Shown here piece after piece: positions 1-11,224 of a DNA stretch of 64,000 nt (position 1 is the first letter of the stretch; each line of letters starts with the position of its first letter). A program made the position numbers and the translations under genes. The stretch is from contig NZ_MAQX01000005.1 in assembly GCF_001682865.1 (NCBI RefSeq), positions 1-64,000 on the forward strand. Reading direction: 5' to 3'. The notes under the pieces were generated by a model, which was not told the DNA's origin, searched no databases, and saw only the letters and a list, made by a program, of their open reading frames with translations. Source of the stretch: Bacillus sp. FJAT-26390 (GTDB lineage: Bacteria; Bacillota; Bacilli; Paenibacillales; Paenibacillaceae).

Positions 1-115
1 GGTGTTTGAAATGCTCATTACTTTTATATCGCTTTTTCGCTAAATCCCGAAGGATTTGCGAGGCAGTTTCACTCGTTGTTCAGTTTTCAAAGAGCAATCT
101 TTTCTCTCTTGTCGA
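1..115 (-). other. 16S rRNA operon leader (rRNA gene off left edge)
   Basis: Read on the minus strand, this segment carries the motif CTTTGAAAACTGAAC (78-92). That motif is typical of the 5' leader and spacers of Bacillales rRNA operons, and it lies just downstream of a strong promoter with an AT-rich upstream stretch. No mature 16S sequence is visible, so the gene must begin beyond base 1. In B. subtilis an rRNA operon also follows lysS, which fits. The call is from motif and synteny only. Confidence 0.6.
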
Positions 116-141
116 CCGTGTGTCTCGTTGGCGACCTAGAT

Positions 142-171
142 AATATATCACGTGTGCCTATACGAATGCAA
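142..171 (-). promoter_or_regulatory. rRNA operon promoter (sigma-A)
   Basis: On the minus strand a TTGCAT -35 (166-171) and TATATT -10 (142-147) are separated by 18 bases. An A/T-rich run (about 172-205) sits directly upstream, like an UP element. Transcription would run leftward into the rRNA leader. Confidence 0.65.
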
Positions 172-280
172 GTACTTTTTTAATAAAAGTTAATTCTTTT
201 TTAAAGGCACAAATTACAGCATCTTTCTTCTATATAGTAGTTACGTTTATGCAGATGAATTTACCGAGCCCAAACATAAG

Positions 281-313
281 AAAACGAGCTTCGCGACTAA
301 GCGCTAGCTCGTT
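281..313 (-). terminator. Terminator of the transglutaminase-like gene
   Basis: An inverted repeat AACGAGCT ... AGCTCGTT on the minus strand is followed by TTCTT, 15 bases past the stop codon. It separates this gene from the rRNA promoter. Confidence 0.7.
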
Positions 314-327
314 ATTCACTCCGTTAT

Positions 328-1137
328 TTAGTACTGCTTTGCAGCTGTGTACTTGGCTGCGTCTTTGATTAGCTCGAACTTCTTATTGCCCTTGTTCAAG
401 CCAGCATCGACTGTCGTATCGATTAGTACCCATTTGCCACCCATGTAAACTTCATTCCATGCGTGGTATACATCTACATATGTGGATTGTCCCATTACTA
501 GTTTGGTTGGAATATCCAAGCTCCTCAGCATTCCTGCGAACAGAGAAGCGTAACCGTAGCAAATGTCTTTTTTTGATTTTAAAGTACGATCGATATTAGG
601 AAGGTAATCAACCGACAAGTTAGCAGCAAGTTGATTGTCGTAGTTAATGTTAGTAATGATGTAGTCATAAACCGCTTTTACTTTCTCGGCGTCTGTCTTC
701 TTATTTTTTGTTAATTCCTTTGCTTTGGCAACTGCACTGCTTGAGCTTGTCCAATCTATGTTTTGGATGGAGTTCAAGTAAACGGAGTTGCTGTCCTTTA
801 AGCTAAGAGTTACTGTCTCTTTGTTTATTAGTTTGTACTTATTGCCCGTTGTGTTCTCAAGCAATGAAATCGTATATTCACCATTGCCAAGCTGCAATGG
901 GAAGCTTTCGGCTGTTTTCCCGCTAGTGAGGTTGTATGTATAGTTCGTTTGGCCTTTTACAATCATAAGCTTCGTTTTCACTTTAGCATTTACGGCATAT
1001 TGGATGGAGACAACACCGTTATCCAAATTGCTCGTATTCAGCCAAGCAGATGCATTCGCTTCGCTTGCTTGTGCCACAGAGACATTAATGGATGCAAAAA
1101 GCACAAAAGCTGCGATTGCTAAAAATAGTTTACGCAT
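328..1137 (-). CDS. Secreted transglutaminase-like domain protein under c-di-GMP control
   Basis: Predicted 269-residue exported protein. Residues 1-25 form a signal peptide (MRK, hydrophobic core, AQA-S cleavage site). A middle part of about 110 residues looks beta-rich. The C-terminal half is a transglutaminase-like (papain-fold) domain with a visible Cys193 (DICYGYAS), His225 (YHAWNEV) and Asp240 (LIDTT) triad. Such domains act as proteases or cross-linkers at the cell surface; the substrate cannot be told. The ATG at 1137 is chosen because AAGGGAG lies about 9 bases upstream. An in-frame extension to 1239 would only translate riboswitch sequence. Two c-di-GMP-I aptamers precede it, so expression probably responds to the motile/sessile signal. 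It stands alone, with its own promoter and terminator. Confidence 0.88.
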   Translation of the reverse strand: MRKLFLAIAAFVLFASINVSVAQASEANASAWLNTSNLDNGVVSIQYAVNAKVKTKLMIVKGQTNYTYNLTSGKTAESFPLQLGNGEYTISLLENTTGNKYKLINKETVTLSLKDSNSVYLNSIQNIDWTSSSSAVAKAKELTKNKKTDAEKVKAVYDYIITNINYDNQLAANLSVDYLPNIDRTLKSKKDICYGYASLFAGMLRSLDIPTKLVMGQSTYVDVYHAWNEVYMGGKWVLIDTTVDAGLNKGNKKFELIKDAAKYTAAKQY

Positions 1138-1147
1138 GAACGTAACT

Positions 1148-1230
1148 CCCTTCGGTAGCTGGCTGCCATCTTTCGGAAGGCCCTTTAGCTTTGCGTCCCT
1201 ACCTTTCGATAGGTTTGCCGTTATCGTGTG
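1148..1230 (-). promoter_or_regulatory. c-di-GMP-I (GEMM) riboswitch, gene-proximal copy
   Basis: Minus-strand core: GGCAAACC, a GAAA tetraloop hairpin, GGGACGCAAAGC, GGCCTTCC, then GGCAGCC and CTACCGAA. This is the order of the GEMM-I aptamer, including the tetraloop/receptor partners. The base before CAAACC is G (Vc2 position 20), as in c-di-GMP rather than cGAMP binders. The 3' end (CTACCGAAGGGAG) runs into the ribosome binding site, so translational control is plausible (inference). Confidence 0.88.
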
Positions 1231-1260
1231 AAGCTGCATGCTGAGCGCATGTCCCTATAC

Positions 1261-1360
1261 AAACAAAAAAAGCCCATCCATTCGGTAGCTGGCTGCCATC
1301 TTCCGGAAGGCCCTTTAGCTTTGCGTCCCTACCTTTCGATAGGTTTGCCGTTTATCGTGT
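1261..1360 (-). promoter_or_regulatory. c-di-GMP-I (GEMM) riboswitch, distal copy with T-run
   Basis: This is a second, nearly identical GEMM-I aptamer (1281-1360), again with G before CAAACC. It differs from the proximal copy at only a few bases. On the minus strand its 3' end runs into GGATGGGC and then seven T (about 1265-1272), which could form a short terminator overlapping the aptamer. The distal copy may therefore act on transcription and the proximal copy on translation (inference). Confidence 0.88.
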
Positions 1361-1377
1361 ATCGCTTTATTAGATCC

Positions 1378-1405
1378 ATCTTACCATATGATTCTAGCAA
1401 ATCAA
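1378..1405 (-). promoter_or_regulatory. Promoter of the c-di-GMP riboswitch transcript
   Basis: Minus-strand TTGATT (1400-1405), a 16-base spacer and TAAGAT (1378-1383), about 20 bases upstream of the distal aptamer. Confidence 0.5.
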
Positions 1406-1481
1406 TAGATTTCGCCATCTTATAAAGAAGAAATTGGTAGTTATTTCACGATTGCTGCTGCAAATGCTCGACAGATGAAAA

Positions 1482-1518
1482 TAAAAAGAACCGCCGGCAG
1501 CCAGTGCCAAGCGGTTCT
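1482..1518 (-). terminator. lysS terminator
   Basis: Minus-strand AGAACCGC ... GCGGTTCT stem followed by TTTTTATTTT, 14 bases past the lysS stop. Confidence 0.8.
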
Positions 1519-1531
1519 GCTATTTTAATCG

Positions 1532-3675
<2,144 letters not shown>

Positions 3676-3813
3676 CTTTCCGATTCTCCTGTCATGTGAC
3701 TAATTTTTCATACCTTGTATGAATTCACTGATACCTAATATATTACGCTTCTTGCTCCTCATACCTACTGATGTTTGAGGCGCTCTTGATGTGTTCGTTG
3801 ATTATATTGCACG

Positions 3814-3844
3814 ATTATATTGCAAAGTCACCCTGAATGTCAAT
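3814..3844 (-). promoter_or_regulatory. greA-lysS promoter (sigma-A)
   Basis: Minus-strand TTGACA (3839-3844), an 18-base spacer and a perfect TATAAT (3814-3819). The CAATATAATC string is repeated once just downstream. Confidence 0.8.
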
Positions 3845-3893
3845 CAAAGCCAGCCTACCCATTGAAACCGTTTCATTTGTTGCAATTGTAGCA

Positions 3894-3916
3894 GAAGCCG
3901 CTTGGTAGCGGCTTTT
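3894..3916 (-). terminator. Terminator after dusB
   Basis: Stem AAGCCGC/GCGGCTT with a six-base loop, 60-80 bases downstream of dusB. The T-run is poor on the minus strand and better on the plus strand (CTTTTG), so strand and strength are uncertain. Confidence 0.5.
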
Positions 3917-3977
3917 GTCGAAAGGTGTCGGTTAGGTTGGCGTACAAGGGAAAATGCATAATCGATTGATTCGCAAC

Positions 3978-4944
3978 TTAGTATACAACCTCTTCAGCAG
4001 CCGCTGCGCCTCCGCCTGCGGAAACGCCTGTCGGTTGGAATTCGGCTTCCTCTTCAAGCGTCCGTACGTAGTTTTCCAAAATGGCTACCATCGGATCGCG
4101 TCCGGTCTCTTCCATAATGACATCCTTCACGCGAGCTCCGCCTGGTAGTCCCTTGAGGTACCAAGCAAGGTGCTTGCGCATCTCCCGTACCGCAACCGCT
4201 TCGTTCTTCAGCGCCACTAACCGGTCCAGATGCAAAATGGCTACTTCCATTTTCTCGCGCGGCGTCGGATCGCTAAGCAGCTCGCCATTGGTCAAGTATT
4301 GGATCGTCCGATACAGCATCCAAGGGTTGCCGAGCGCTCCGCGTCCGATCATAACGCCGTCGCAGCCTGTTTGATCAAGAAGCCGCTTAGCATCCTCTGG
4401 AGAGAAGACGTCGCCATTCCCAATTACGGGAATAGATACCGCTTCTTTGACATCCTTTATAATGTCCCAATTAGCCTTGCCGGTATACAGCTGCTCGCGG
4501 GTACGTCCATGTACGCTAACGGCTTTGCCGCCTGCGCGCTCAACAGCACGTGCATTCTCGACCGCATAGATATGCTCATCATCCCAGCCGATGCGCATTT
4601 TGACCGTTACCGGCTTCCGTACCGCATCTACTACCGCAGAGACCATTTCATAAATCTTGTTCGGATCAAGCAGCCAGCGGGCCCCTGCATCGCACTTCGT
4701 TACCTTCGGCACCGGGCAGCCCATATTAATATCGATAATATCCGCATTCGTTTGCTTATCGACGAACAAGCATCTCCAGCGTCCGCTTATTTCCGTGCAA
4801 AATCGCCTTGTCGCTTACCATCTCCGCGCATACAAGACCTGTTCCATATTCCTTGGCAATCAATCGAAAAGCCGGGTTGCACACGCCTGCCATCGGCGCT
4901 AGCACTACTCTGTTCTTCATCTCGATGTCACCGATTTTCAGCAT
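3978..4944 (-). pseudogene. dusB: tRNA-dihydrouridine synthase DusB, internal deletion plus frameshift
   Basis: DusB reduces uridines in the tRNA D-loop using FMN. The first frame (start ATG 4944) gives the conserved FMN-binding start VLAPMAGVCNPAFR and runs to HGNKRTLEML, then shifts to a stop near 4756. A second frame resumes at FVDKQTNADIIDINMGCPVP (about 4768) and continues normally to 3978 with GNGDVFS and GVMIGRGALGNPW. Compared with the family, about 30 residues are missing between the two frames: the strand with the conserved Q-(I/L)-F-G motif. The lost part normally begins and ends with FVD-like residues, so deletion between short repeats is plausible. A missing barrel strand plus a frame change argues for a null gene, unless it is an assembly error. 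It is the last gene of the folate operon, as in B. subtilis. Confidence 0.8.
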
Positions 4945-4998
4945 GTCGCTCCTTGCTCCCCTTCTATCCGTTTATTGTTCCTATCTCTAGCTTCATCA

Positions 4999-5211
4999 TC
5001 ACTGACGATCGTCAGACATAAGTTCCTCGTAGCTGATTCCTAACGTTTTGGCTATGTGACTTAACAGCTTTGGATCTGTCTTTCTCGTTCCTCGCTCCAA
5101 TGAGCCGAGAACCGCTACTGATACGCCAAGCACCTTGGCCAGCTCCTGCTGAGTATAGCCCTTCAGCTTTCGAAAGGCTCTGACGCGCTGCGCCAATTGA
5201 TTGTTTTCCAT
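4999..5211 (-). CDS. Small XRE-family helix-turn-helix regulator (YazB-like)
   Basis: A 70-residue protein that is almost only one HTH_3 domain: YTQQELAKVLGVSVAVLGSLERG contains the helix-turn-helix (about residues 19-42), followed by DPKLLSHIAKTLGISYEEL. It overlaps the 3' end of folK by 49 bases and sits between folK and dusB, exactly where B. subtilis has yazB. No target or ligand is known to me; the position suggests co-expression with folate synthesis. Confidence 0.85.
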   Translation of the reverse strand: MENNQLAQRVRAFRKLKGYTQQELAKVLGVSVAVLGSLERGTRKTDPKLLSHIAKTLGISYEELMSDDRQ

Positions 5212-5723
5212 AGCGTGATGCCTTCCTTTCCATCCTGAAGCGCCGCCTCAGACGCTGCACCTACCTCGGCTTGCAACTGGTGCGATTGATCCATAACATC
5301 ATGCAGCGGCACTAATACGAACGGCCGCTCCATCATGCGCGGATGCGGCAATGTCAGTTCCTCTTGATCCATTCTGACATTATCATACAGGAGAAGATCG
5401 AGGTCAATGGTTCTCGGTCCCCAACGTATTTGTCGAACTCTCCCTAATTGCTGCTCGAAAGCAAGCAGCTGCCTCAGCAGCGATAACGGGGAAAGCGTCG
5501 TCCGCACAGCTAGTGTCATATTGAGAAAAGGCGGTTGCTCCGTATATCCTACCGGGTCCGTCTCATACATGCCTGATACTTTATTTACCACGATGTCCGG
5601 ATGGCCATCAATGAGGCCGATCGCCGTAAGCAACAATTGCTCGCGATTGCCCATATTGGAGCCTAATGCGATATAAGCGTCAGCCGGAGCGCCGTCACGC
5701 GGGAATTGTTCGTCCATCAGCAT
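5163..5723 (-). CDS. folK: 2-amino-4-hydroxy-6-hydroxymethyldihydropteridine pyrophosphokinase
   Basis: Transfers pyrophosphate from ATP to 6-hydroxymethyl-dihydropterin, the step before dihydropteroate synthase. The 186-residue protein has the HPPK start ALGSNMGNRE (about residues 19-28), FLNMTLAVRT, and the signature RWGPRTIDLDLLLYD (about 101-115). It overlaps folB by 29 bases upstream and the HTH gene by 49 bases downstream, indicating translational coupling. The C-terminal 30 residues after the HPPK fold are not conserved-looking and coincide with the overlap. Confidence 0.95.
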   Translation of the reverse strand: MLMDEQFPRDGAPADAYIALGSNMGNREQLLLTAIGLIDGHPDIVVNKVSGMYETDPVGYTEQPPFLNMTLAVRTTLSPLSLLRQLLAFEQQLGRVRQIRWGPRTIDLDLLLYDNVRMDQEELTLPHPRMMERPFVLVPLHDVMDQSHQLQAEVGAASEAALQDGKEGITLWKTINWRSASEPFES

Positions 5724-6081
5724 CCCGCTTTCTGCGCATCTCTACCGTTACTCCATCAAAATGGATGTCGAACGGCGGGTGCGGCTTCGTTACTCGAACT
5801 GTAACTTCTTTTACCATAGTATAAGCTTCCAGTACTCGCGATGCAACGTGACCGGTTAAAGCCTCGATCAGTTTAAAAGGCGGTCCTTCAACGATTGTTT
5901 TGGCAAGAGCGTGGATTTCCGCATAATTGACCGTTAAGCTCAAATCATCCGTCAACCCCGCTTGCTCCAAATCCATCAGCAGCTCGATATCGACGTAATA
6001 TTGCTGGCCCAGCTTGTTCTCTTCGGGAAACACGCCATGATAGCCGTAAAACTTCATCCCTTTAATCGTCATGCTATCCAT
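5695..6081 (-). CDS. folB: Dihydroneopterin aldolase
   Basis: Converts 7,8-dihydroneopterin to 6-hydroxymethyl-dihydropterin and glycolaldehyde. The 128-residue protein has the family start MTIKGMKFYGYHGVFPEE, with the catalytic Glu in the PEE segment, and the Lys of RVTKPHPPFDI near residue 100. ATG 6081 is preferred over 6090 because AGGAG lies 10 bases before it and only one base before the earlier ATG. It follows folP by about 60 bases and overlaps folK. Confidence 0.94.
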   Translation of the reverse strand: MDSMTIKGMKFYGYHGVFPEENKLGQQYYVDIELLMDLEQAGLTDDLSLTVNYAEIHALAKTIVEGPPFKLIEALTGHVASRVLEAYTMVKEVTVRVTKPHPPFDIHFDGVTVEMRRKRDADGRTIPA

Positions 6082-6143
6082 TATAGTCATTCTCCTAACG
6101 ATGTAGCGTAGCTATTATTTTAAAAAAGCCATCCGCAGCAGGC

Positions 6144-6992
6144 TTAGCTGCGGTATAGGATCGCATCGGCCATCAGAGCGGCGCGTTTGATTTGCCGCAC
6201 ATCATGCACGCGCATAATTTGGCAGCCATGCGCGATGCCGAGGACGACGGTCGCAGCCGTCCCCTCTGCAAGCTCTTCCACAGGCAGATTCAGCGTCTGC
6301 TTGATGAATCGTTTGCGCGAGGTGCCAAGCAGCACCGGGTAACCGAGCGCATGCAGCTCTGATAGGCGGCCGAGCAGCTCGAGGTTGTCCTCATGGGTTT
6401 TGGCGAAGCCGATGCCGGGGTCCAGCCAGATCAGCTCATCGGCGATGCCGGCAGTATGAGCGATGCTGACGCTGCTTTGCAGGTCAGCGAGCACATCCGG
6501 GACGAGGTCGTTATAGTCCCGGGCATGGCGATTATGGTTGATAATAACCGGGCAACCATACTCCGCCGCAACGGCGGCCATATTGGGGTCGCCCTTAAGA
6601 CCCCAGATGTCATTGATGATGTGGGCGCCAGCTTCAAGCGCCGCACGCGCCGTCTCCGCTTTGTACGTATCAATCGAGAGCGGAATATGCGGCAGCGCTT
6701 CACGCACCGCCTGAATGACGGGAACTATGCGCCGAATCTCTTCTTCGAGCTCCACCGGCTCAAAGCCGGGGCGCGTCGACTCGCCGCCGATATCGAGAAT
6801 GTCGGCGCCATCCTGGACCATCGCTTTCGCATGGGCAACAGCAGCATCTACATTCGTATAACGCCCTCCATCGGAGAATGAATCAGGGGTAGCATTGAGA
6901 ATACCCATAATTAATGTGCGGCTGCCGAGCGACAGATTCACTCCGCTGCCTAGTTCGTATGTTCTTTTGTAGAAATGTGGTTGCTGATCCAC
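6144..6992 (-). CDS. folP: Dihydropteroate synthase
   Basis: Condenses the pterin pyrophosphate with p-aminobenzoate to dihydropteroate; it is the sulfonamide target. The 282-residue TIM barrel shows MGILNATPDSFSDGG (about residues 29-43), DIGGESTRPG (about 62-71), SIDTYKAETA and the late GTSRKRFI loop. It corresponds to B. subtilis sul. It lies in the pabB-pabA-pabC-folP-folB-folK operon with 71 bases to pabC, the largest gap in the series. Confidence 0.96.
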   Translation of the reverse strand: MDQQPHFYKRTYELGSGVNLSLGSRTLIMGILNATPDSFSDGGRYTNVDAAVAHAKAMVQDGADILDIGGESTRPGFEPVELEEEIRRIVPVIQAVREALPHIPLSIDTYKAETARAALEAGAHIINDIWGLKGDPNMAAVAAEYGCPVIINHNRHARDYNDLVPDVLADLQSSVSIAHTAGIADELIWLDPGIGFAKTHEDNLELLGRLSELHALGYPVLLGTSRKRFIKQTLNLPVEELAEGTAATVVLGIAHGCQIMRVHDVRQIKRAALMADAILYRS

Positions 6993-7063
6993 GGTAAGAC
7001 CCCCACCCTTTTTCTTATTCTTTCAATTACAGCTAACGGCTGCTATAACCATTTGATCTTACC

Positions 7064-7939
7064 TTAATCGGTTCGTGTTGATTGCCGGTACAACGACAAC
7101 AAAGCTCTTGTCACGATTCCCGCTTCACCATTCCCAATAACCGCGCTCCAACCGCTCGAGTCCGATATCCTCGTCACAGGAACAAGCTCCTGAATCGAAT
7201 TGGTAAGCCAAATTTCATCGGCCGCATGCAGCCGCTCCCAGCTATAAAGCCCTTCCTCCGCACTGTAACCCGCGCTCCGCGCCAGCTCAAGCACCCGCTC
7301 GCGCGTAATGCCCGGCAATATGCCGGTAGTTAGGTCAGGCGTATAGACGATGCCATCCTTCGCAAAAAACAAATTGCTGACAATACCTTCGGCAAGCCAG
7401 CCCTCGCGGCTAAGCATAAGCCCCTCAGCGCCTGCAGAGGCGTCGCCAGCGAGCAGCTCGCGCTTCGCAATAATATTGTTCATATAATGGAGAGATTTGA
7501 AGCGGACATCGCCCTCCGGCGTATTCCGTCTAGTCTGCATAAGGCGCAGCTCCCGTCCGCGCATATGAACCGCATCATTAACAGTCGGCAAGGCCTTTAC
7601 CAGCATGAACATATTAGGCTGCTCGTAATCGCCTGTCGGCAAGCCAAGCTCAGCCTCACCAGCGCTGACCGTCATTCGTACATAACCGTCCGTAAGGCCG
7701 TTCGCTTCCAGCAGCTCGCTCACCAGCTTCCTGACTTGCCCAGCATCGGCGTGATACCGAATGCCAAGCTGCTCGCAGCCCGACTGCAATCGCCTCATAT
7801 GCCTGTCCAATAAATAAGGTTTCCCCTCATAGGTGCGAAAGGTCTCGAACAAGCCCATCCCGTACAAAAAACCGTGATCATATACTGAGATCACGGCTTC
7901 GCTCGCTTCCATAACGGAGCCGTTCAGTCCGACTTTCAT
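7064..7939 (-). CDS. pabC: Aminodeoxychorismate lyase
   Basis: PLP enzyme of the branched-chain aminotransferase fold that cleaves 4-amino-4-deoxychorismate to p-aminobenzoate and pyruvate. The 291 residues include [14 protein letters not shown] near the N-terminus, the PLP lysine in [25 protein letters not shown] and [16 protein letters not shown]. Its start codon overlaps the pabA stop by 4 bases (ATGA type). Related folds include D-amino-acid and branched-chain aminotransferases, but the pabA/pabB neighbours settle the assignment. Confidence 0.93.
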   Translation of the reverse strand: MKVGLNGSVMEASEAVISVYDHGFLYGMGLFETFRTYEGKPYLLDRHMRRLQSGCEQLGIRYHADAGQVRKLVSELLEANGLTDGYVRMTVSAGEAELGLPTGDYEQPNMFMLVKALPTVNDAVHMRGRELRLMQTRRNTPEGDVRFKSLHYMNNIIAKRELLAGDASAGAEGLMLSREGWLAEGIVSNLFFAKDGIVYTPDLTTGILPGITRERVLELARSAGYSAEEGLYSWERLHAADEIWLTNSIQELVPVTRISDSSGWSAVIGNGEAGIVTRALLSLYRQSTRTD

Positions 7940-8517
7940 CGTACCGCGGCGCTCCGATTTTGCAAGAAATTACGCAGCATCGTCAGACCATGCTCCGTTA
8001 TAATGGATTCCGGGTGGAATTGTACCCCTTCAATCGCATATTCCTTGTGACGCAGACCCATAATTTCGCCTTCATCCGTCTCTGCTGTAATCTCCAAGCA
8101 ATCCGGCAGCGTTTCGCGGCGCACGATGAGAGAGTGGTAGCGTGTAGCGGTAAATGGCGAAGGCAAACCAGCAAAAACCGACGTTCCATTATGATGAATA
8201 GCGGACGTTTTGCCATGCATCAGCTTCTCTGCGCGTACAACCTCGCCTCCAAAGGCTTGTCCGATTGCCTGATGGCCTAGACAAACGCCGAAAATCGGAG
8301 TTTTCCCTTTAAAATGCTCGATCAGCGACAGGCTGATGCCTGCTTCATTCGGCGAGCAAGGACCTGGCGATATCAAAATATGATCAGGAGCCAGCGCTTC
8401 AATTCCTGCCAAATCAATCTCGTCATTGCGTTTGACTATAATTTCTTCCCCGAGCTCACCTAAATATTGAACCAAATTGTAAGTGAAAGAATCATAATTA
8501 TCGATTACCAGTATCAT
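7936..8517 (-). CDS. pabA: Aminodeoxychorismate/anthranilate synthase glutaminase subunit
   Basis: Class I glutamine amidotransferase (193 residues) that supplies ammonia to PabB. The catalytic Cys is in [15 protein letters not shown] (about residue 79), and His and Glu are in GVQFHPESI (about 168-172). In B. subtilis the same subunit serves TrpE as well (TrpG/PabA), which may also be true here because no trp genes are in view. It overlaps pabB and pabC by 4 bases each, indicating tight coupling. Confidence 0.95.
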   Translation of the reverse strand: MILVIDNYDSFTYNLVQYLGELGEEIIVKRNDEIDLAGIEALAPDHILISPGPCSPNEAGISLSLIEHFKGKTPIFGVCLGHQAIGQAFGGEVVRAEKLMHGKTSAIHHNGTSVFAGLPSPFTATRYHSLIVRRETLPDCLEITAETDEGEIMGLRHKEYAIEGVQFHPESIITEHGLTMLRNFLQNRSAAVR

Positions 8518-10118
8518 GTTAACGCTCCTCCTCTATCCGGTTCTGCTGCTTGTCCGTGCGCGGCAAACCGTTCGCTATATTGAATGGCCTTCCATAATGC
8601 CTTCGCCTTGTTCAACGATTCCTTATATTCTCGCTCCGGATCGGAATCGATAACGATACCTGCTCCGGTTTGAATATGAGCAATCCCGTCCTGCAGTGCA
8701 ATTGTTCTGATAATTATATTAAATTCCATATCCCCGTTATAGTCAATCCATCCAAGCGAACCTGTATAGGGACCTCTGCGCGTCGGCTCAAGCTCTTCAA
8801 TAATTTCCATCGTGCGAATTTTTGGAGCGCCTGTAATCGTCCCTCCCGGGAAGGTAGCCGAAATGACATCGTAAGCATCCTTGCCGCTTGCTAGTTGTCC
8901 GTTTACTTGTGAAACAAGATGCATGACATGCGAATAATATTCGATAACCATGAGCTCTTCTACTTGTACGGAGCCGTAGGCTGAAATCCGTCCAAGATCA
9001 TTCCGCTCCAGGTCAACCAGCATAATATGCTCGGCCCGCTCCTTCTCGTTCGAGAGAAGCTCGTCTGCTAGGCGAAGATCTTCCTCTTCCGTGCGCCCCC
9101 GCCTCCTGGTTCCCGCAATGGGCCTTGTGGCAAGCTTGCTCTCGCGCAGCTCGACGAGCAGCTCCGGCGATGCCGATACTAGCTGGAAGTCGGGACAACG
9201 CAGAAAGCCCATATAGGGAGACGGATTAACGAGCCTTAGCCATTCATACAGCTCTTCTGGCGAAGCCGCAATCGCCTTGCTTTGCCGCACCGAAAGATTC
9301 ACTTGAAATACGTCACCTTGCTCGATATATGCCTGTATGCTCCGAACGGCCTCCATATAAGCTTCCTTCGAAAAAGGAGAGGTAATGCCGCTGACAGAAG
9401 CGACGTCGATTTGCAGCCTATCGTCTTCCAGCAGTTGCTGCCGCTGACCGCGAAGGGCCGCTGCCTTCTCCTTGGCGCGTTCTTCGTCAAACCAGGTTAA
9501 CCAGTAATCGGTCATCCCTTCCGCTCTGGATAAAGCACGCTCATAGGCAGAGCTAAGTTCGTCATGATCCGTGTCCAGATCAACCTTCGTATGCACAACG
9601 CAAAACACCTTCGATTGCACATGGTCAATCACCCATAGCTCATTCAGCTGCATAAATAAATAATCCGGAATATTCCGATCATCCTCAGCTATAACAGGCA
9701 ATCGCTCAATGGAGCGTATGATATCATAACCCCAAAATCCAACGCAGCCGCCAAGCCACTTAGGGCCATCCTCAAGCCTTGGACCAAGCTGGCCGCTCAT
9801 CCACTCCCTCACAACGTCTAGAGGTTTCCCTTCCCACCGGCGCTTGCTCTGCTCTTCGACCGAATGAAACTGCACCGACTCCGCAGACATGCCTTTGCCG
9901 CGTATCACGCCATCCGGATGCAGCCCCAAATACGTATAACGTCCGTCCTTGCCGCTCTCTAGTACAAAAGCATAAGGCGAGGCGTCCTGCCACACCTCTT
10001 CCCATGAAGTAACGCCCGCCCGAATCTCTAGCTCAAATGGCAGTTCCTTTAGTAGCGGCAGCGTCGTATATTTACGTTCGGCGTGCCACCGATTCCACTG
10101 CTCCATTGCGGTGACCAT
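8514..10118 (-). CDS. pabB: Aminodeoxychorismate synthase component I
   Basis: Chorismate-utilising enzyme that makes 4-amino-4-deoxychorismate with PabA. An N-terminal TrpE-like domain (about residues 40-180) is followed by the chorismate-binding domain with [48 protein letters not shown] and [15 protein letters not shown]. The GTRRRG loop also occurs in TrpE, so the PabB call leans on pabA/pabC linkage. ATG 10118 is chosen because a GGGGG motif ends 9 bases upstream; a TTG at 10127 is possible. It is the first gene of the folate operon. Confidence 0.92.
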   Translation of the reverse strand: MVTAMEQWNRWHAERKYTTLPLLKELPFELEIRAGVTSWEEVWQDASPYAFVLESGKDGRYTYLGLHPDGVIRGKGMSAESVQFHSVEEQSKRRWEGKPLDVVREWMSGQLGPRLEDGPKWLGGCVGFWGYDIIRSIERLPVIAEDDRNIPDYLFMQLNELWVIDHVQSKVFCVVHTKVDLDTDHDELSSAYERALSRAEGMTDYWLTWFDEERAKEKAAALRGQRQQLLEDDRLQIDVASVSGITSPFSKEAYMEAVRSIQAYIEQGDVFQVNLSVRQSKAIAASPEELYEWLRLVNPSPYMGFLRCPDFQLVSASPELLVELRESKLATRPIAGTRRRGRTEEEDLRLADELLSNEKERAEHIMLVDLERNDLGRISAYGSVQVEELMVIEYYSHVMHLVSQVNGQLASGKDAYDVISATFPGGTITGAPKIRTMEIIEELEPTRRGPYTGSLGWIDYNGDMEFNIIIRTIALQDGIAHIQTGAGIVIDSDPEREYKESLNKAKALWKAIQYSERFAAHGQAAEPDRGGALT

Positions 10119-10174
10119 CACCTTCAACCCCCGATAACTTGACTTATTTTGCTCAGTATACAGAATAGCTAACT

Positions 10175-10212
10175 AAAAAGAAAGCCTTCCATTCCGGGGA
10201 ATGAAAGGCCCT
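10175..10212 (-). terminator. cysK terminator
   Basis: Minus-strand stem GGCCTTTCATTCC/GGAATGGAAGGCTT followed by TCTTTTT, 20 bases after the cysK stop. It separates cysK from pabB. Confidence 0.85.
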
Positions 10213-10231
10213 CTTGTATAGGCAATAAAAA

Positions 10232-11170
10232 TCAGTTTTCGAAGTTGAACAATGGAGTCGAAAGGTAACGTTCGCCGTTGCTCGGAACGATAGCAACTAC
10301 ACGTTTGCCAGCGCCAAGCTCCTTCGCAACTTGCAATGCCGCATAAATCGCTGCACCGGAAGAAATGCCGCAAAGGATGCCTTCCTCTTTCGCTGCGCGA
10401 CGAGCATATTCAAACGCATCTTCGTTCTCAATCGTAATAACAGCGTCGTATACCTCGCGGTTCAAAATGTCAGGTACGAAGTTAGCGCCGATACCTTGAA
10501 TTTTGTGAGCGCCTGGTTTGCCGCCAGATAGAATCGGCGAAGCCGCAGGCTCAACTGCGTAGATTTTGATGCCGTCGAAGTTTTTCTTAAGCACTTCGCC
10601 AGTACCTGTAATTGTACCGCCAGTACCGATACCTGCAACGAATGCATCCAATTTGCCGTCAAGGGAGTTGATCGCCTCAACGATTTCTGGGCCAGTCGTT
10701 TCACGGTGGATCTTCACGTTTGCTTGGTTTTTGAATTGTTGCGGCAGGAAGTAGTTAGGGTTCTCAGCTGCAAGCTCTTCCGCTTTGCGAACCGCACCGT
10801 TCATACCTTCAGATCCTGGCGTCAATACGAGTTCAGCCCCGTAAGCACGAAGCAGGTTGCGACGCTCAACGCTCATGGTTTCAGGCATTACTAGAATCGC
10901 CTTGTAGCCTTTAGCTGCTGCTACTAGCGCTAGTCCGATTCCTGTGTTGCCGCTTGTAGGCTCAATAATCGTATCGCCTGGTTTAATAATTCCTTCTTGC
11001 TCCGCTACCTCAACCATGCTGATTGCGATACGGTCTTTTACGCTTGCACCTGGGTTTTGGTATTCAAGCTTTACATAAACTTCTGCGCTGCCTTCAGGTA
11101 CGAGACGGTTCAAACGAACAAGCGGAGTATCACCGATAAGATCTAGAACGCTTTGCACAATTTTGGCCAT
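10232..11170 (-). CDS. cysK: Cysteine synthase A (O-acetylserine sulfhydrylase)
   Basis: PLP enzyme joining O-acetyl-L-serine and sulfide to cysteine. The 312 residues carry the Schiff-base lysine in [11 protein letters not shown] (about residue 45), [19 protein letters not shown], the PLP-phosphate loop [12 protein letters not shown] (about 178-189) and GISSGAAI near the C-terminus. Start ATG 11170 follows AAGGAGG. It is a single-gene unit with its own promoter and terminator. GGAATT/GGAAT strings downstream of the -10 recall CymR operators, but I cannot confirm that. Confidence 0.95.
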   Translation of the reverse strand: MAKIVQSVLDLIGDTPLVRLNRLVPEGSAEVYVKLEYQNPGASVKDRIAISMVEVAEQEGIIKPGDTIIEPTSGNTGIGLALVAAAKGYKAILVMPETMSVERRNLLRAYGAELVLTPGSEGMNGAVRKAEELAAENPNYFLPQQFKNQANVKIHRETTGPEIVEAINSLDGKLDAFVAGIGTGGTITGTGEVLKKNFDGIKIYAVEPAASPILSGGKPGAHKIQGIGANFVPDILNREVYDAVITIENEDAFEYARRAAKEEGILCGISSGAAIYAALQVAKELGAGKRVVAIVPSNGERYLSTPLFNFEN

Positions 11171-11224
11171 GGAAATAACTGCCTCCTTATTCCGACTAAT
11201 TCAGTTGGTTTTTTCACTAATTCC

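Noticed and set aside
1138..1239. In-frame N-terminal extension of the transglutaminase-like protein
   Set aside because: It translates the c-di-GMP aptamer; the signal peptide and ribosome binding site support the start at 1137.
3978..4944. Programmed frameshift in dusB
   Set aside because: About 30 conserved residues are missing, so a frame change alone cannot give a complete enzyme.
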